Shown here: one piece after another, positions 16,426 through 24,697 of the stretch | Layout of the letters: each line of letters starts with the position of its first letter | Position numbering within the stretch: the first letter of the stretch is position 1 | Assembly (NCBI RefSeq): GCF_004403465.1 | Contig: NZ_SOGQ01000009.1 | Location: forward strand, 117,656 to 181,655 | Reading direction: 5' to 3' | Length of the DNA stretch: 64,000 nucleotides | Origin: Cryobacterium sinapicolor | GTDB taxonomy: Bacteria > Actinomycetota > Actinomycetes > Actinomycetales > Microbacteriaceae | Notes under the pieces: generated by a model | Database searches by the model: none | Told to the model about the DNA's origin: nothing | Seen by the model: the letters and a program-made list of their open reading frames with translations, nothing else | Program-made: the position numbers and the translations under genes

Positions 16426-17175
16426 GTGACCGACGACGAACAGCCCGGGCTCGACAGCGGCCTGCTGCTGCGGCCCGTGCACAGCGGCAACGCCTTCGAG
16501 GAGACCGTGCAGCGGTTGCTGCAGACCGTGCGGCTGGGGCTGATCGCGCCCGGCGAGAGACTGCCTGCCGAACGCGAACTCTCCGCCATGCTCGCCGTGA
16601 GCCGGGACACGCTGCGGGATGCGATCGCGTCCCTGGCCGATGCCGGCTATCTGGTCTCCCGTCGCGGTCGCTACGGCGGCACCTTCGTCAGCGACTCGCT
16701 GCCTCAGCAGACGCCGGGCCGAGGCCCTGAGGGTGGGCTGCGGGCACGCCGGGACATCCCCGTGGCCGAGATCGAGGACGCGCTCGCACTCCGCGAGATC
16801 CTGGAGGAGGGCGCCGCCCGGCATGCCGCCGCGCGCACCCTGTCACCCGGCGAACGGGAGGTGCTCTGGAACAGCCTGGCCGATTCGATCGGCGCCACCG
16901 GCGAGGACTACCGGCGGCTGGATTCCAGGCTGCACCTCACGATCGGCGAGCTGGCCGGCTCGCCGTCGTTGGTGCCGCTGCTGGCCGAGGTACGGATGCG
17001 GGTCAACGAACTGCTCGACAACATCCCGTCCCTCGGCCCGAACATCGCGCACTCGGACCGGCAGCACGAGCAGATCGTGACCGCGATCCTGACCGGCCGG
17101 CCCGACGCCGCCGCGCAGGCGATGGCCGAGCACCTGGCCGGCACCGCCCTGCTGCTGCGCGGCTTCCTGGAGTAG
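16426..17175 (+). CDS. FadR-subfamily GntR transcriptional regulator
   Basis: A 249-aa regulator. Residues about 25-90 form the winged helix-turn-helix (TVRLGLIAPGERLPAERELS, AVSRDTLRDAIASLADAGYL, RRGRYGGTFVSD). Residues about 105-245 are the all-helical FCD effector domain (EIEDALALREILEEGAARHA, SRLHLTIGELAGSPSLV, SDRQHEQIVTAILTGRPDAA), whose His residues usually hold a metal ion. The ligand is probably a small carboxylate or gamma-glutamyl intermediate of the pathway. As the last gene of the cluster it most likely represses the divergent permease/ligase promoters (inference). GTG 16426 has CAGGACC upstream. It is convergent with the DUF4190 gene. Confidence 0.87.
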   Translation: MTDDEQPGLDSGLLLRPVHSGNAFEETVQRLLQTVRLGLIAPGERLPAERELSAMLAVSRDTLRDAIASLADAGYLVSRRGRYGGTFVSDSLPQQTPGRGPEGGLRARRDIPVAEIEDALALREILEEGAARHAAARTLSPGEREVLWNSLADSIGATGEDYRRLDSRLHLTIGELAGSPSLVPLLAEVRMRVNELLDNIPSLGPNIAHSDRQHEQIVTAILTGRPDAAAQAMAEHLAGTALLLRGFLE

Positions 17176-17203
17176 GGCGAGGCCACGGCGGGCCAGATCG
17201 AGG

Positions 17204-17509
17204 TCAGATCAAGAACGCGAACGGCAGAGCCAACAGGCCGAGGGCCAGCGCCAACAGCACGAGCAGCAGCGACCCGGCCAGCAGCACCGCATTGAGCACG
17301 ATGCCCCAGATCGCCAGGGTGCGCGCCTGCGGTTCCCGTCCGAGGGCGAGGATGCCGACAACCAGGCCGGCAATGGGCACCAGAAAGGTCCAGCCGGCGA
17401 CGATCGACACGAGGCCGAGTACGAGGCTCGACACGGCCAGGGTGCTGCTCCGCGGGGGTACGGGCTCGGCAGTGTAGACCGTGGCCTGGTCGGGAGCGAT
17501 GGTTGACAT
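17204..17509 (-). CDS. Small DUF4190-type membrane protein
   Basis: A 101-aa protein with a short Pro-rich cytoplasmic head and hydrophobic segments (TLAVSSLVLGLVSIVAGWTF, IAGLVVGILALGREPQARTL, LNAVLLAGSLLLVLLALALG). The first pair matches the DUF4190 pattern of small actinobacterial envelope proteins of unknown role. ATG 17509 (MSTIAPDQATVY) is preferred over the in-frame extension to 17623, which reads through a GC-rich spacer. The gene stands alone, convergent with the FadR-type regulator gene. Confidence 0.75.
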   Translation of the reverse strand: MSTIAPDQATVYTAEPVPPRSSTLAVSSLVLGLVSIVAGWTFLVPIAGLVVGILALGREPQARTLAIWGIVLNAVLLAGSLLLVLLALALGLLALPFAFLI

Positions 17510-17595
17510 GGGTGGTTCTCCGTTTCGATGGGGAGCGACGGATGCCGCTCTCCCAACGACACTACGGAGCATCCGTTCTGGCACCCATGGGGTTA

Positions 17596-17617
17596 GCCCC
17601 CGAATCGGGCCGGGGGC
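17596..17617 (-). terminator. Weak hairpin downstream of the AzgA-like permease
   Basis: GCCCCCG (17596-17602) pairs with CGGGGGC (17611-17617) across an eight-base loop, just beyond the permease stop at 17628. The T-tract is poor, so this is only a candidate. Confidence 0.35.
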
Positions 17618-17627
17618 GGCCACGCGG

Positions 17628-19136
17628 TCACGCGCCGAACAGGACCTCGATCGGGCCGCGCACGAAGAAGACCAGAAAGCCGGCCGCGACGATCCAGAGC
17701 AGCGGGCTGATCTCGCGCGCCTTGCCCGAGAACGAACGCACCAGCACCCAGGTGATGAAGCCGGCCCCGATTCCGTTGGCGATCGAGTAGGTCAGCGGCA
17801 TCACGATAATCGTGAGAAACACCGGCAGCACGATCGAGAACTCCGAGAAGTCGATGAACCGGATCTGGGACACCATCATCGCGCCGACGATCACGAGGGC
17901 GGCCGCGGCGACCTCGAGCGGCACGATCTGGGTGAGCGGGGTGAAGAACATGGCCGCGAGGAACAAAAGCCCGGTGACGATGTTGGCCAGGCCCGTGCGC
18001 GCACCCTCGCCGATGCCGGCACCGGACTCGATGAACACCGTGTTCGACGAGGCGGAGGTGGACCCGCCGACGACGGCGCCGACGCCCTCCACGATCAGGG
18101 CGGACTTCAGGCGGGGGAAGTTGCCCTTGTCGTCGGCCACGCCGGCCTCGTTGGCCAGACCCGTCATGGTGCCCATGGCGTCGAAGAAGTTCGTGAAGAC
18201 GAGCGTGAACACGAGCATCGACGCGGCCAGCATGCCGATCCGGTCGAAGGCGCCGAAGCTGACCTGTCCGACCAGGCTCAGGTCGGGCAGCGAGACGACG
18301 GATGTCGGCAGCACCGGGGCGTTCAGGTTCCACCCGTCGGGGTTCTGCCCGAACGACGGTCCGACCTTGAAGATCGCCTCGAGGATCACGGCGATCAGCG
18401 TGGTGGCGACGATACCGATCAGGAGGGCGGCCTTCACCTTGCGGGCGACCAGGATGCCGAGAAGGATCAGGCCGAGCACGAACACGGCGGTCGGCAGGCT
18501 CACGACGGAACCGTTGTCGCCGAGCTGCACGGGCGGCGACGCGGCGCCGCTCGCGCGCACGAAGCCGGAGTCGACCAGGCCGATGAAGGCGATGAACAGG
18601 CCGATGCCGACCGTGATGGCGATCTTCAACTGGCGCGGCACGGCGTTGAAGATGAGCTCGCGGAGGCCGGTGGAGGCAAGCAGCACGATGATGAGCCCGT
18701 TGATGACCACGAGGCCCATGGCCTCCGGCCAGGTCACCTGGCCGACGACGCTCACGGCCAGGAAGGAGTTGATGCCGAGGCCCGCGGCGAAACCGAATGG
18801 AAGCCGTGCGACGGCGCCGAACAGGATGGTCATGACGCCGGCGGTGAGGGCGGTGACCGCGGCAACCTGACCGTTGGGCAGCCATCCGCCGGCCACGTCG
18901 ACCGCGGCCTGGTCGGCGCTGAAACCGCCGAGGATCAGCGGGTTGAGGATGACGATGTAGGCCATCGTGACGAACGTCACCAGGCCGCCCCGGATCTCCC
19001 GGCCATAGGTGGAGCCGCGTCGCGTGATTTCGAAGTAACGGTCGATGCGGGCCTTCAGCCCGGGGCTGGCTGCGTCGGCCGGGGTGTCCGGCTTCGGGGC
19101 AGGCGTGGATGACGTGTGGGTCTCTGTTTCAGAAAT
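17628..19136 (-). CDS. AzgA-type hypoxanthine/guanine (NCS2) permease with apparent ATT start
   Basis: About 502 aa. The membrane part matches the AzgA branch of nucleobase permeases: TMAYIVILNPLILGGF, RLPFGFAAGLGINSFLAVSV, FFDAMGTMTGLANEAG and STSASSNTVFIESGAG. It should import hypoxanthine, guanine or adenine with protons. The conserved N-terminus (LKARIDRYFEITRRGSTYGR followed by EIRGG) lies upstream of the first GTG (18980), so translation must begin earlier. In that frame no ATG, GTG or TTG exists back to the stop codon near 19155. The only well-placed candidate is ATT at 19136-19134 (ISETETHTSS), six bases after a perfect AGGAG at 19147-19143. I annotate that start with caution. Confidence 0.8.
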   Translation of the reverse strand: MSETETHTSSTPAPKPDTPADAASPGLKARIDRYFEITRRGSTYGREIRGGLVTFVTMAYIVILNPLILGGFSADQAAVDVAGGWLPNGQVAAVTALTAGVMTILFGAVARLPFGFAAGLGINSFLAVSVVGQVTWPEAMGLVVINGLIIVLLASTGLRELIFNAVPRQLKIAITVGIGLFIAFIGLVDSGFVRASGAASPPVQLGDNGSVVSLPTAVFVLGLILLGILVARKVKAALLIGIVATTLIAVILEAIFKVGPSFGQNPDGWNLNAPVLPTSVVSLPDLSLVGQVSFGAFDRIGMLAASMLVFTLVFTNFFDAMGTMTGLANEAGVADDKGNFPRLKSALIVEGVGAVVGGSTSASSNTVFIESGAGIGEGARTGLANIVTGLLFLAAMFFTPLTQIVPLEVAAAALVIVGAMMVSQIRFIDFSEFSIVLPVFLTIIVMPLTYSIANGIGAGFITWVLVRSFSGKAREISPLLWIVAAGFLVFFVRGPIEVLFGA

Positions 19137-19229
19137 GGGGTGCTCCTGGTGTCCGACTCAGCTAATTCTCAGTTGCCCAGTTTACGGCCCCGGAGTGCGG
19201 GCGGATTCCGCGGGCCCTCACGCGGGCGC

Positions 19230-20801
19230 TCAGATGTGCGGCACGAAGGCGTCCCAGGCCCGGCGGCGGTCCCCGCGCGGGTCGGACTCGACCCGGTCGA
19301 CGGCATCGATCACGAGGGTCAGCCGCTCCGCCTCGTCGTAGAGCGGCCACGCAGCATCCGGCACTCCGGTTGCGGCGAAGCTGAGCCACCAGCCCTGCAT
19401 CCGTGCGCCGATCCGCTGGAAGTCTCGGCGCCCACCGAGCGCGGTCATGCCGCGGCCGAACCAGCCGTCGAGCCGGTCGAACAGCGGGAACAGCTCGAGG
19501 CCGTGGGTGGCGTCCAGCCCCATCAGGCGCACCAGGCGCGGAGCGGCGTCGAAGCGGTAGAAGCGCACCGGGGCATACCGGGAGTGCCGCTCGCCCACAC
19601 GCACGCTCGGGTACCAGAACGAGAAGTCTCCGCCGAAATCGAGGGCCGGCCGCAGCGCGGGGATCCCGGGGTATTGCGCCCGGAGGCGGGTGCGGGCCTT
19701 CTTCTTGGTGTTAGCGAACACGGCCCGGATGCGCCCGGGCGTCGTGGCGAGGATGTCGATGCGCCCGCTGAACAGCGACCCTTCCCGCGAGTTGGTGCCG
19801 ATGATCAGGGGGATCCGGTGGGCGCGTCCGTCGCGGAAGGCGTCGAGCGGCCGTTCGGGCAGGAAGTCGCCGTCGATCACAGGCGAGAGCGGGATCGTCC
19901 CGGGGTACCGGTCCGGGGCGCGCCGGGTCAGGTCGCTCGTGGCCTCGGCCAGATGCGCCGGGTCGGCCTGAAGGAGCAGGGCAGCGGCATCCGCCGCCGT
20001 GTCGGTCGAGTTCGTCGGGTCGGCCTGACCGGTGCGCCGGGCGAGGAGCCGCACGAAGTCCGCTGCCCACTCGGCGGTGACAGCGGGGGCGTAGACGGCG
20101 TTCGGCGGGGCGCTCTGGGCGATCGCACGCTGGAACAGGCCGGCGGCGGCCGGGACGGTCATCAGGGTGGTCACGGCGTTGGCCCCGGCCGATTCACCGA
20201 AGACGGTGACGGCGTCCGGGTCTCCGCCGAACACCGCGATGTTGCGCCGCACCCAGGCGAGCGCAGCCACCTGGTCGCGCAGCCCGAGGTTGCTCTCGAA
20301 CGGCCGCTCCGCGGTGGAGTAGCGGCTGAAGTCGAGGTATCCCAGCGCCCCCAGCCGGTAGTTGAAGCTGACGTAGACGATGCCGCCGCGGCGCACGAGC
20401 CCCTCCCCCTGCCGGGGCACCTCCCGAGAAGACCCGACGCTGTAGGCGCCGCCGTGGATGAAGACCATGACGGGCCGCAGCATCCGTTGGTCGACAGGTT
20501 CGTCGGGGGTGATCACGTTGAGGTTGAGGCAATCCTCGCCCTGCGGGATCGTGGGCTTCGCGCCGATGAACTGGCCGCGGTGGCTTTGCGTGGCGACCAG
20601 GCCGAACCCGCGCGCATCCCGCTCGCCCGGCCAGGGCACGGCCGGCTGCGGGGCCCGGAACCGGAGCTCTCCCACGGGGGCCGCCACGTAGGGGATCCCG
20701 CGCCACTGACGCACCCCGCGCACCCGGATCCCGCGCAGCGAACCGGTCTCGATCCGCACCGAGAGAGGTTCTGCAGGGGCAGGCTGAACGGATGGTCTCA
20801 C
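19230..20801 (-). CDS. Type B carboxylesterase/lipase
   Basis: A 523-aa esterase of the carboxylesterase type B family. It shows RQWRGIPYVAAPVGELRFR, EDCLNLNVITP, the oxyanion hole PVMVFIHGGAYSVGSS, the nucleophile elbow VTVFGESAGANAVTTLM, a candidate acid in IIGTNSREGSLF and the catalytic His in DATHGLELFPLF. It would hydrolyse carboxylic esters; the physiological substrate is unknown. There is no signal peptide, so it is cytoplasmic. GTG 20801 is supported by TAGGCT ending six bases upstream (20813-20808), a leaderless arrangement. It is divergent from the UraA-type permease gene with about 60 bases between starts. Confidence 0.88.
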   Translation of the reverse strand: MRPSVQPAPAEPLSVRIETGSLRGIRVRGVRQWRGIPYVAAPVGELRFRAPQPAVPWPGERDARGFGLVATQSHRGQFIGAKPTIPQGEDCLNLNVITPDEPVDQRMLRPVMVFIHGGAYSVGSSREVPRQGEGLVRRGGIVYVSFNYRLGALGYLDFSRYSTAERPFESNLGLRDQVAALAWVRRNIAVFGGDPDAVTVFGESAGANAVTTLMTVPAAAGLFQRAIAQSAPPNAVYAPAVTAEWAADFVRLLARRTGQADPTNSTDTAADAAALLLQADPAHLAEATSDLTRRAPDRYPGTIPLSPVIDGDFLPERPLDAFRDGRAHRIPLIIGTNSREGSLFSGRIDILATTPGRIRAVFANTKKKARTRLRAQYPGIPALRPALDFGGDFSFWYPSVRVGERHSRYAPVRFYRFDAAPRLVRLMGLDATHGLELFPLFDRLDGWFGRGMTALGGRRDFQRIGARMQGWWLSFAATGVPDAAWPLYDEAERLTLVIDAVDRVESDPRGDRRRAWDAFVPHI

Positions 20802-20861
20802 CGTAAGAGCCTATTTGTTCACTACCATCGGGATTACGCACGACACGGAAACGAGAAACAC

Positions 20862-22142
20862 ATGGCTCTGCCCTGGACCCTGCACGGTAACGGTAAAACG
20901 GTCGGAGCCACGGATGTCGTCGGCCCCGGCGAGCGCCTCAACTGGCCGCTGACCATCGGGATCGGCACCCAGCACGTCGTCGCCATGTTCGGCGCCACGT
21001 TCCTGGTTCCGCTGCTCACGGGCTTCCCGCCGAGCACGACGCTGCTCTTCTCGGGCATCGGCACCCTGCTGTTCCTGGTCATCACCCAGAACAAGCTGCC
21101 CAGCTACCTGGGGTCCTCGTTCGCCTTCATCGCGCCGATCACCGCCGCGACGGCCAGCGCCGGCATGGGCAGCGCCCTGTTCGGCATCATTGTCGTCGGC
21201 CTGCTCCTGGCGCTGATCGGCCTGATCGTGCAGCTCACCGGCACCGGCTGGATCGATGCACTGATGCCACCGGTGGTCTCCGGGGCCATCGTCGCCTTGA
21301 TCGGCCTCAACCTGGCGCCCGTCGCGAAGTCGAACTTCGCGCTGGCGCCGTTGACCGCGCTGATCACCCTGCTGGCCGTGATCCTCTCGACCGTGCTGTT
21401 CCGCGGCATCCTCGGCCGGCTGTCGATCTTCATCGGCGTGATCGTGGGCTACGTGGCCGCCGTGATCGCCGGCGAGGTCGACTTCAGCGGCGTGGGTGAG
21501 GCCGCCTGGATCGGCCTGCCCCAGTTCACCGCGGCGATGAACCCGTTCGCGAATCCGTCCGCCGCCCTCGGCGTGCTGCCGGCGTTCCTGCCGGTCGTGC
21601 TCGTGCTGGTGGCCGAGAACGTGGGCCACATCAAGGGCGTCGCCCAGATGACGGATACGAAGGTGAACCGCTTCACCGGTCGCGCACTGATGGCCGACGG
21701 GCTGGCCACCATGCTCGCCGGCTTCAGCGGCGGCTCGGGCACCACGACCTACGGCGAGAACATCGGCGTCATGGCCGCCACCCGCATCTACTCCACGGCC
21801 GCCTACTGGGTCGCCGGCATCACCGCGGTGCTGCTCGGGCTCTCCCCCAAGATCGGCGCGGTCATCAACACCATTCCGGCGGGCGTACTCGGCGGCGTCA
21901 CGACGGCCCTCTACGGCCTGATCGGCATCATCGGCGTCAAGATCTGGCTCGACAACAAGGTCGACTTCAGCAAGCCGGTCAACCAGTTCACGGCGGCCAC
22001 CGCGCTGATCATCGGCATCGCCGATTACACCTTCTCGGCGGGCACCCTCAGCTTCAACGGTATCGCGCTGGGCACGGTCGCCGCCATCGTGATCTACCAC
22101 CTGATGACCTGGGTGGCCCGGGTGCGCGGCACCGAGCGGTAA
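20862..22142 (+). CDS. Uracil-xanthine (NCS2/UraA-type) permease
   Basis: A 426-aa membrane protein with about 12-14 hydrophobic segments. Family features are ERLNWPLTIGIGTQHVVAMF, LPSYLGSSFAFIAPI, VLVAENVGHIKGVAQMTDTK (with the conserved substrate-contacting Glu) and GFSGGSGTTTYGENIGVMAA. These place it with uracil or uracil/xanthine proton symporters rather than with the AzgA group encoded just before. Together the two genes give the cell both purine and pyrimidine base uptake. ATG 20862 (MALPWTLHGNGKT) is chosen because it precedes the first conserved block directly; only a weak purine stretch (ACGAGA) lies upstream, and the in-frame extension back to 19116 is antisense to the esterase. 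Confidence 0.9.
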   Translation: MALPWTLHGNGKTVGATDVVGPGERLNWPLTIGIGTQHVVAMFGATFLVPLLTGFPPSTTLLFSGIGTLLFLVITQNKLPSYLGSSFAFIAPITAATASAGMGSALFGIIVVGLLLALIGLIVQLTGTGWIDALMPPVVSGAIVALIGLNLAPVAKSNFALAPLTALITLLAVILSTVLFRGILGRLSIFIGVIVGYVAAVIAGEVDFSGVGEAAWIGLPQFTAAMNPFANPSAALGVLPAFLPVVLVLVAENVGHIKGVAQMTDTKVNRFTGRALMADGLATMLAGFSGGSGTTTYGENIGVMAATRIYSTAAYWVAGITAVLLGLSPKIGAVINTIPAGVLGGVTTALYGLIGIIGVKIWLDNKVDFSKPVNQFTAATALIIGIADYTFSAGTLSFNGIALGTVAAIVIYHLMTWVARVRGTER

Positions 22143-22197
22143 CAGCCGCACACCGGACGCGGCACCACCGTGCAGGGCCGAAGCGGGGCGCGGCGGG

Positions 22198-22527
22198 TCA
22201 GCGGTGCAGGGCCGGCACGATCAAGTAGACGCCGTACAGCACGGCCGCGCTGCAGAGCACGAAGCAGGCGTAGGCACCCATCAAGGCGACCTGCTTCTGC
22301 ACCGGGCCCAGCGGGGAGGCTGCGGCCTTACGCACGCGCTTGGCCTCCTTGGCCGCACGCTTGGGGGTGAGCACGGTGATGGCGCCCGTGAACTCGACCG
22401 GTTCGACCACGGGAACCCGGCCGGCGGTGGTGAGCAGCCGCAGCCCGAGGGAGTACAGGCTCACCACGACCGCGGACGACAGGAGCGACGCGAACGCGAC
22501 GACCAGGAACGCAGACCAATCGATCAC
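22198..22527 (-). CDS. Small membrane protein translationally coupled to PitA
   Basis: A 109-aa protein with two predicted membrane helices (AFLVVAFASLLSSAVVVSLY near the N-terminus and VALMGAYACFVLCSAAVLYG near the C-terminus). They flank a basic cytoplasmic loop (PKRAAKEAKRVRKAA). GTG 22527 overlaps the pitA stop as GTGA, so the two are co-translated. Similar short membrane proteins follow pitA in other actinobacteria; a role in phosphate uptake or assembly of the transporter is inferred only from this coupling. No named family is recognised. Confidence 0.75.
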   Translation of the reverse strand: MIDWSAFLVVAFASLLSSAVVVSLYSLGLRLLTTAGRVPVVEPVEFTGAITVLTPKRAAKEAKRVRKAAASPLGPVQKQVALMGAYACFVLCSAAVLYGVYLIVPALHR

Positions 22528-23714
22528 AGCGCGACCTTCTTCCGATCTGAGCGGGAGGCTTTGCGGGGGGTCTTCCGGATTTTCACGACCCGCCCGGCGT
22601 CGTCGATGTCGTGCAGGGTGTCGTGCGTGACCCGGTTCAGGCGGGACCGGCGGAACAGCAGTGCGACCACGAGGGAGCCGATCACCAGGTCGAGCACAAT
22701 GCCCATCGGGCCGATCAGGGCCAGACCGGCCGCGAAGGCCCCCATGATGGCCGCCGCGGGCAGGGTGAGCACCCAACCGAGCCCGATTTGGCCGGCCATG
22801 CCCCAGCGCACGGTCGAGCCGCGCCGGCCCAGGCCCGAGCCGATGACCGAGCCGGACGCGACCTGCGTGGTGGAGAGGGCGAAGCCGAGGTGGCTGGACG
22901 CGAGGATGGTGGCCGCGGTGCTGGTCTCCGCCGCGAAGCCCTGGGCCGGCTTGATCTCGGTGAGGCCGCGACCCATGGTCAGGATGATGCGCCAGCCGCC
23001 GGTGTACGTGCCGATGGCGATGGCGAGGGCGCAGGTGGTGATGACCCACAGCTGCGGGCCGGTGCCCACGTCCTGCATCCCGCTGGCGATCAGAGTGAGG
23101 GTGATGACACCCATGGTCTTCTGGGCGTCGTTGGTGCCGTGCGCGAGGGCGACGAGCGACGAGGAGAAGATCTGCGCGTAGCGGAAGCCACCACGGCCAT
23201 CCGCCTTGCCGGAATCACGGCGGGTGATCGAGTAGGCGAGCTTGGTGGCGAGGAAAGCCACGATGCCCACCGTGAGCGGGGCGATCAGCGCCGGCAGGAT
23301 GACCTTGGCCAGCACGACGTCGTAGGCGACCGCCTGCGAGCCGACGCCGATGATCGTGGCGCCGATGAGACCGCCGAACAGGGCGTGGCTCGAGCTGGAC
23401 GGCAGTCCGCGCAGCCAGGTGATCAGGTTCCAGACGATGGCGCCGATCAGGCCCGCAAAGATGATCTCGGGTGTGATCTGAACGCCGGCGTCACCCTCCT
23501 TGATGATGCCGCCGGAGATGGTCTTGGCGACCTCGGTGGAGAGGAACGCCCCGATCAGGTTCAGGACGGCGGCGAGTCCCACCGCGACTTTCGGGCGCAT
23601 GGCGCCGGTCGCGATGGGGGTGGCCATCGCGTTCGCGGTGTCGTGGAAGCCGTTGGTGAAGTCGAAAATCAGTGCCAGCGCAATCACAAGCGCGACGATC
23701 AGGGTGAAATCCAC
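22524..23714 (-). CDS. pitA: Low-affinity inorganic phosphate transporter (PitA family)
   Basis: A 396-aa permease of the PiT family. The two family signature regions are FDFTNGFHDTANAMATPIAT in the N-terminal half and LVALAHGTNDAQKTMGVITL in the C-terminal half, both with the conserved GxxxxDxANxx-like pattern. Hydrophobic segments flank a cytoplasmic centre (TRRDSGKADGRGGFRYAQIF). It should take up metal-phosphate complexes with protons. The start is GTG 23714 (VDFTLIVALVIALA). It overlaps the following small membrane-protein gene by four bases. No Pho-box-like repeat was recognised upstream. Confidence 0.9.
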   Translation of the reverse strand: MDFTLIVALVIALALIFDFTNGFHDTANAMATPIATGAMRPKVAVGLAAVLNLIGAFLSTEVAKTISGGIIKEGDAGVQITPEIIFAGLIGAIVWNLITWLRGLPSSSSHALFGGLIGATIIGVGSQAVAYDVVLAKVILPALIAPLTVGIVAFLATKLAYSITRRDSGKADGRGGFRYAQIFSSSLVALAHGTNDAQKTMGVITLTLIASGMQDVGTGPQLWVITTCALAIAIGTYTGGWRIILTMGRGLTEIKPAQGFAAETSTAATILASSHLGFALSTTQVASGSVIGSGLGRRGSTVRWGMAGQIGLGWVLTLPAAAIMGAFAAGLALIGPMGIVLDLVIGSLVVALLFRRSRLNRVTHDTLHDIDDAGRVVKIRKTPRKASRSDRKKVAL

Positions 23715-23803
23715 CGGCGTCTTCCTCTGGGTGTACGACAGCCGGGGTTATCTCAAGCTGCAAAGCAGTGATAAGCCTGACACTCCCGGAGAGGCAGGTC
23801 AAT

Positions 23804-24277
23804 TCAGAGCCGATCGACCACCGTCGCCAGATCGGGGCCGAAGGTGAAGGTGGCCCGCACCGGAATGCCGGCGAGCACTCCCGGCAGCCAGTGCCGGGCG
23901 TCGTCCCACATGTCGTCGACCGGCAGGGCGGCCACGTCGAACCAGACCGGGTTCAGCTCGTCGGACTCGCGCGGGGTGCCGCTCCACTCGGTGCAGACGA
24001 ACACGCTGGATTCCTGGCTCCAGGCCTCCCGGTGCGGGAACAGGTAGGTCAGCAGCCCCAGCGGGGTGAGGGCGGATGCCGCCACGACCAGGCCGGACTC
24101 CTCCTCGATCTCCCGCACCATCGCCTGCACGGCCGACTCACCCGGCTCGAGCTTGCCGCCCAAGCCGACAATGTTGCCGAGGCCCAGGCCCTTCTTCTTG
24201 CGGCCGAGCAGCACCTGCAGCTCCCCCGACGGGGAACGGCGGGTGAGGTAGCAGACGCACACCTGGGGCAGGGACAT
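23804..24277 (-). CDS. Nudix hydrolase (MutT-like)
   Basis: A 157-aa Nudix enzyme. The 23-residue Nudix box is intact from GGKLEPGESAVQAM to VREIEEESGL (G-x5-E-x7-REUxEExGU), and the fold starts VCVCYLTRRSPSGELQVLLG. Members hydrolyse nucleoside diphosphate derivatives; MutT-like sanitising of oxidised dNTPs is plausible but not proven. It sits divergent from mycoredoxin with 62 bases between starts. TACCAT ends six bases before ATG 24277, so the transcript is probably leaderless. Confidence 0.88.
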   Translation of the reverse strand: MSLPQVCVCYLTRRSPSGELQVLLGRKKKGLGLGNIVGLGGKLEPGESAVQAMVREIEEESGLVVAASALTPLGLLTYLFPHREAWSQESSVFVCTEWSGTPRESDELNPVWFDVAALPVDDMWDDARHWLPGVLAGIPVRATFTFGPDLATVVDRL

Positions 24278-24339
24278 TCCCCCATGGTAACGACGAAGAA
24301 CCGGGGCTCCTTCTCAGCGCGCCTTGTTAGGCTGCAGGC

Positions 24340-24594
24340 ATGAATTTTGTGCCTGAATCCGGAACCATAACCATGTTCACGACGACCTGGTGCGGCTACT
24401 GCACCCGCCTGAAGACCCAGCTGGTCAAGGCCGGAATAACCTACACCGAGATCAACGTGGAAGAGGTCGAGGGCACCTCGGAACTCGTGATGAGCCTGAA
24501 CAACGGCAACCGTACGGTTCCGACCATCCTCTTTCCGGACGGCTCGAGCGCGACGAACCCGTCTCTGGCGCAGGTACAGGCCAAGCTCGCCTGA
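24340..24594 (+). CDS. Mycoredoxin / glutaredoxin-like protein
   Basis: An 84-aa thioredoxin-fold protein with the redox motif FTTTWCGYCTRLKTQL, the cis-Pro block NGNRTVPTILFPDG and a short C-terminal helix. The WCGYC motif and length match actinobacterial mycoredoxin-1, which uses mycothiol in place of glutathione to reduce mixed disulfides in the cytoplasm (family knowledge). TAGGCT ends six bases before ATG 24340 and there is no Shine-Dalgarno, so a leaderless mRNA is likely. A long inverted repeat 20 bases after the stop separates it from the convergent pfkA. Confidence 0.9.
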   Translation: MNFVPESGTITMFTTTWCGYCTRLKTQLVKAGITYTEINVEEVEGTSELVMSLNNGNRTVPTILFPDGSSATNPSLAQVQAKLA

Positions 24595-24614
24595 GCCGCT
24601 TCCGAACAAACCTC

Positions 24615-24664
24615 GGGGTCCCGGTTCGACCTCCGCCGACCGGCGGGTATCGAACCGGGACCCC
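24615..24664. terminator. Bidirectional hairpin between mycoredoxin and pfkA
   Basis: A perfect 15-bp inverted repeat (GGGGTCCCGGTTCGA at 24615-24629 and its complement at 24650-24664) encloses a 20-base GC-rich loop between two convergent genes. There is no T-tract, so termination is inferred from position and stability. Confidence 0.55.
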
Positions 24665-24697
24665 TCGGAGCACTCGCGGGTCCAACTGCGTGCGGAT

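Noticed and set aside
24615..24664. GGTTCGA...TCGAACC resembling a tRNA T-arm
   Set aside because: There is no acceptor, D or anticodon arm around it; it is a simple 15-bp inverted repeat.
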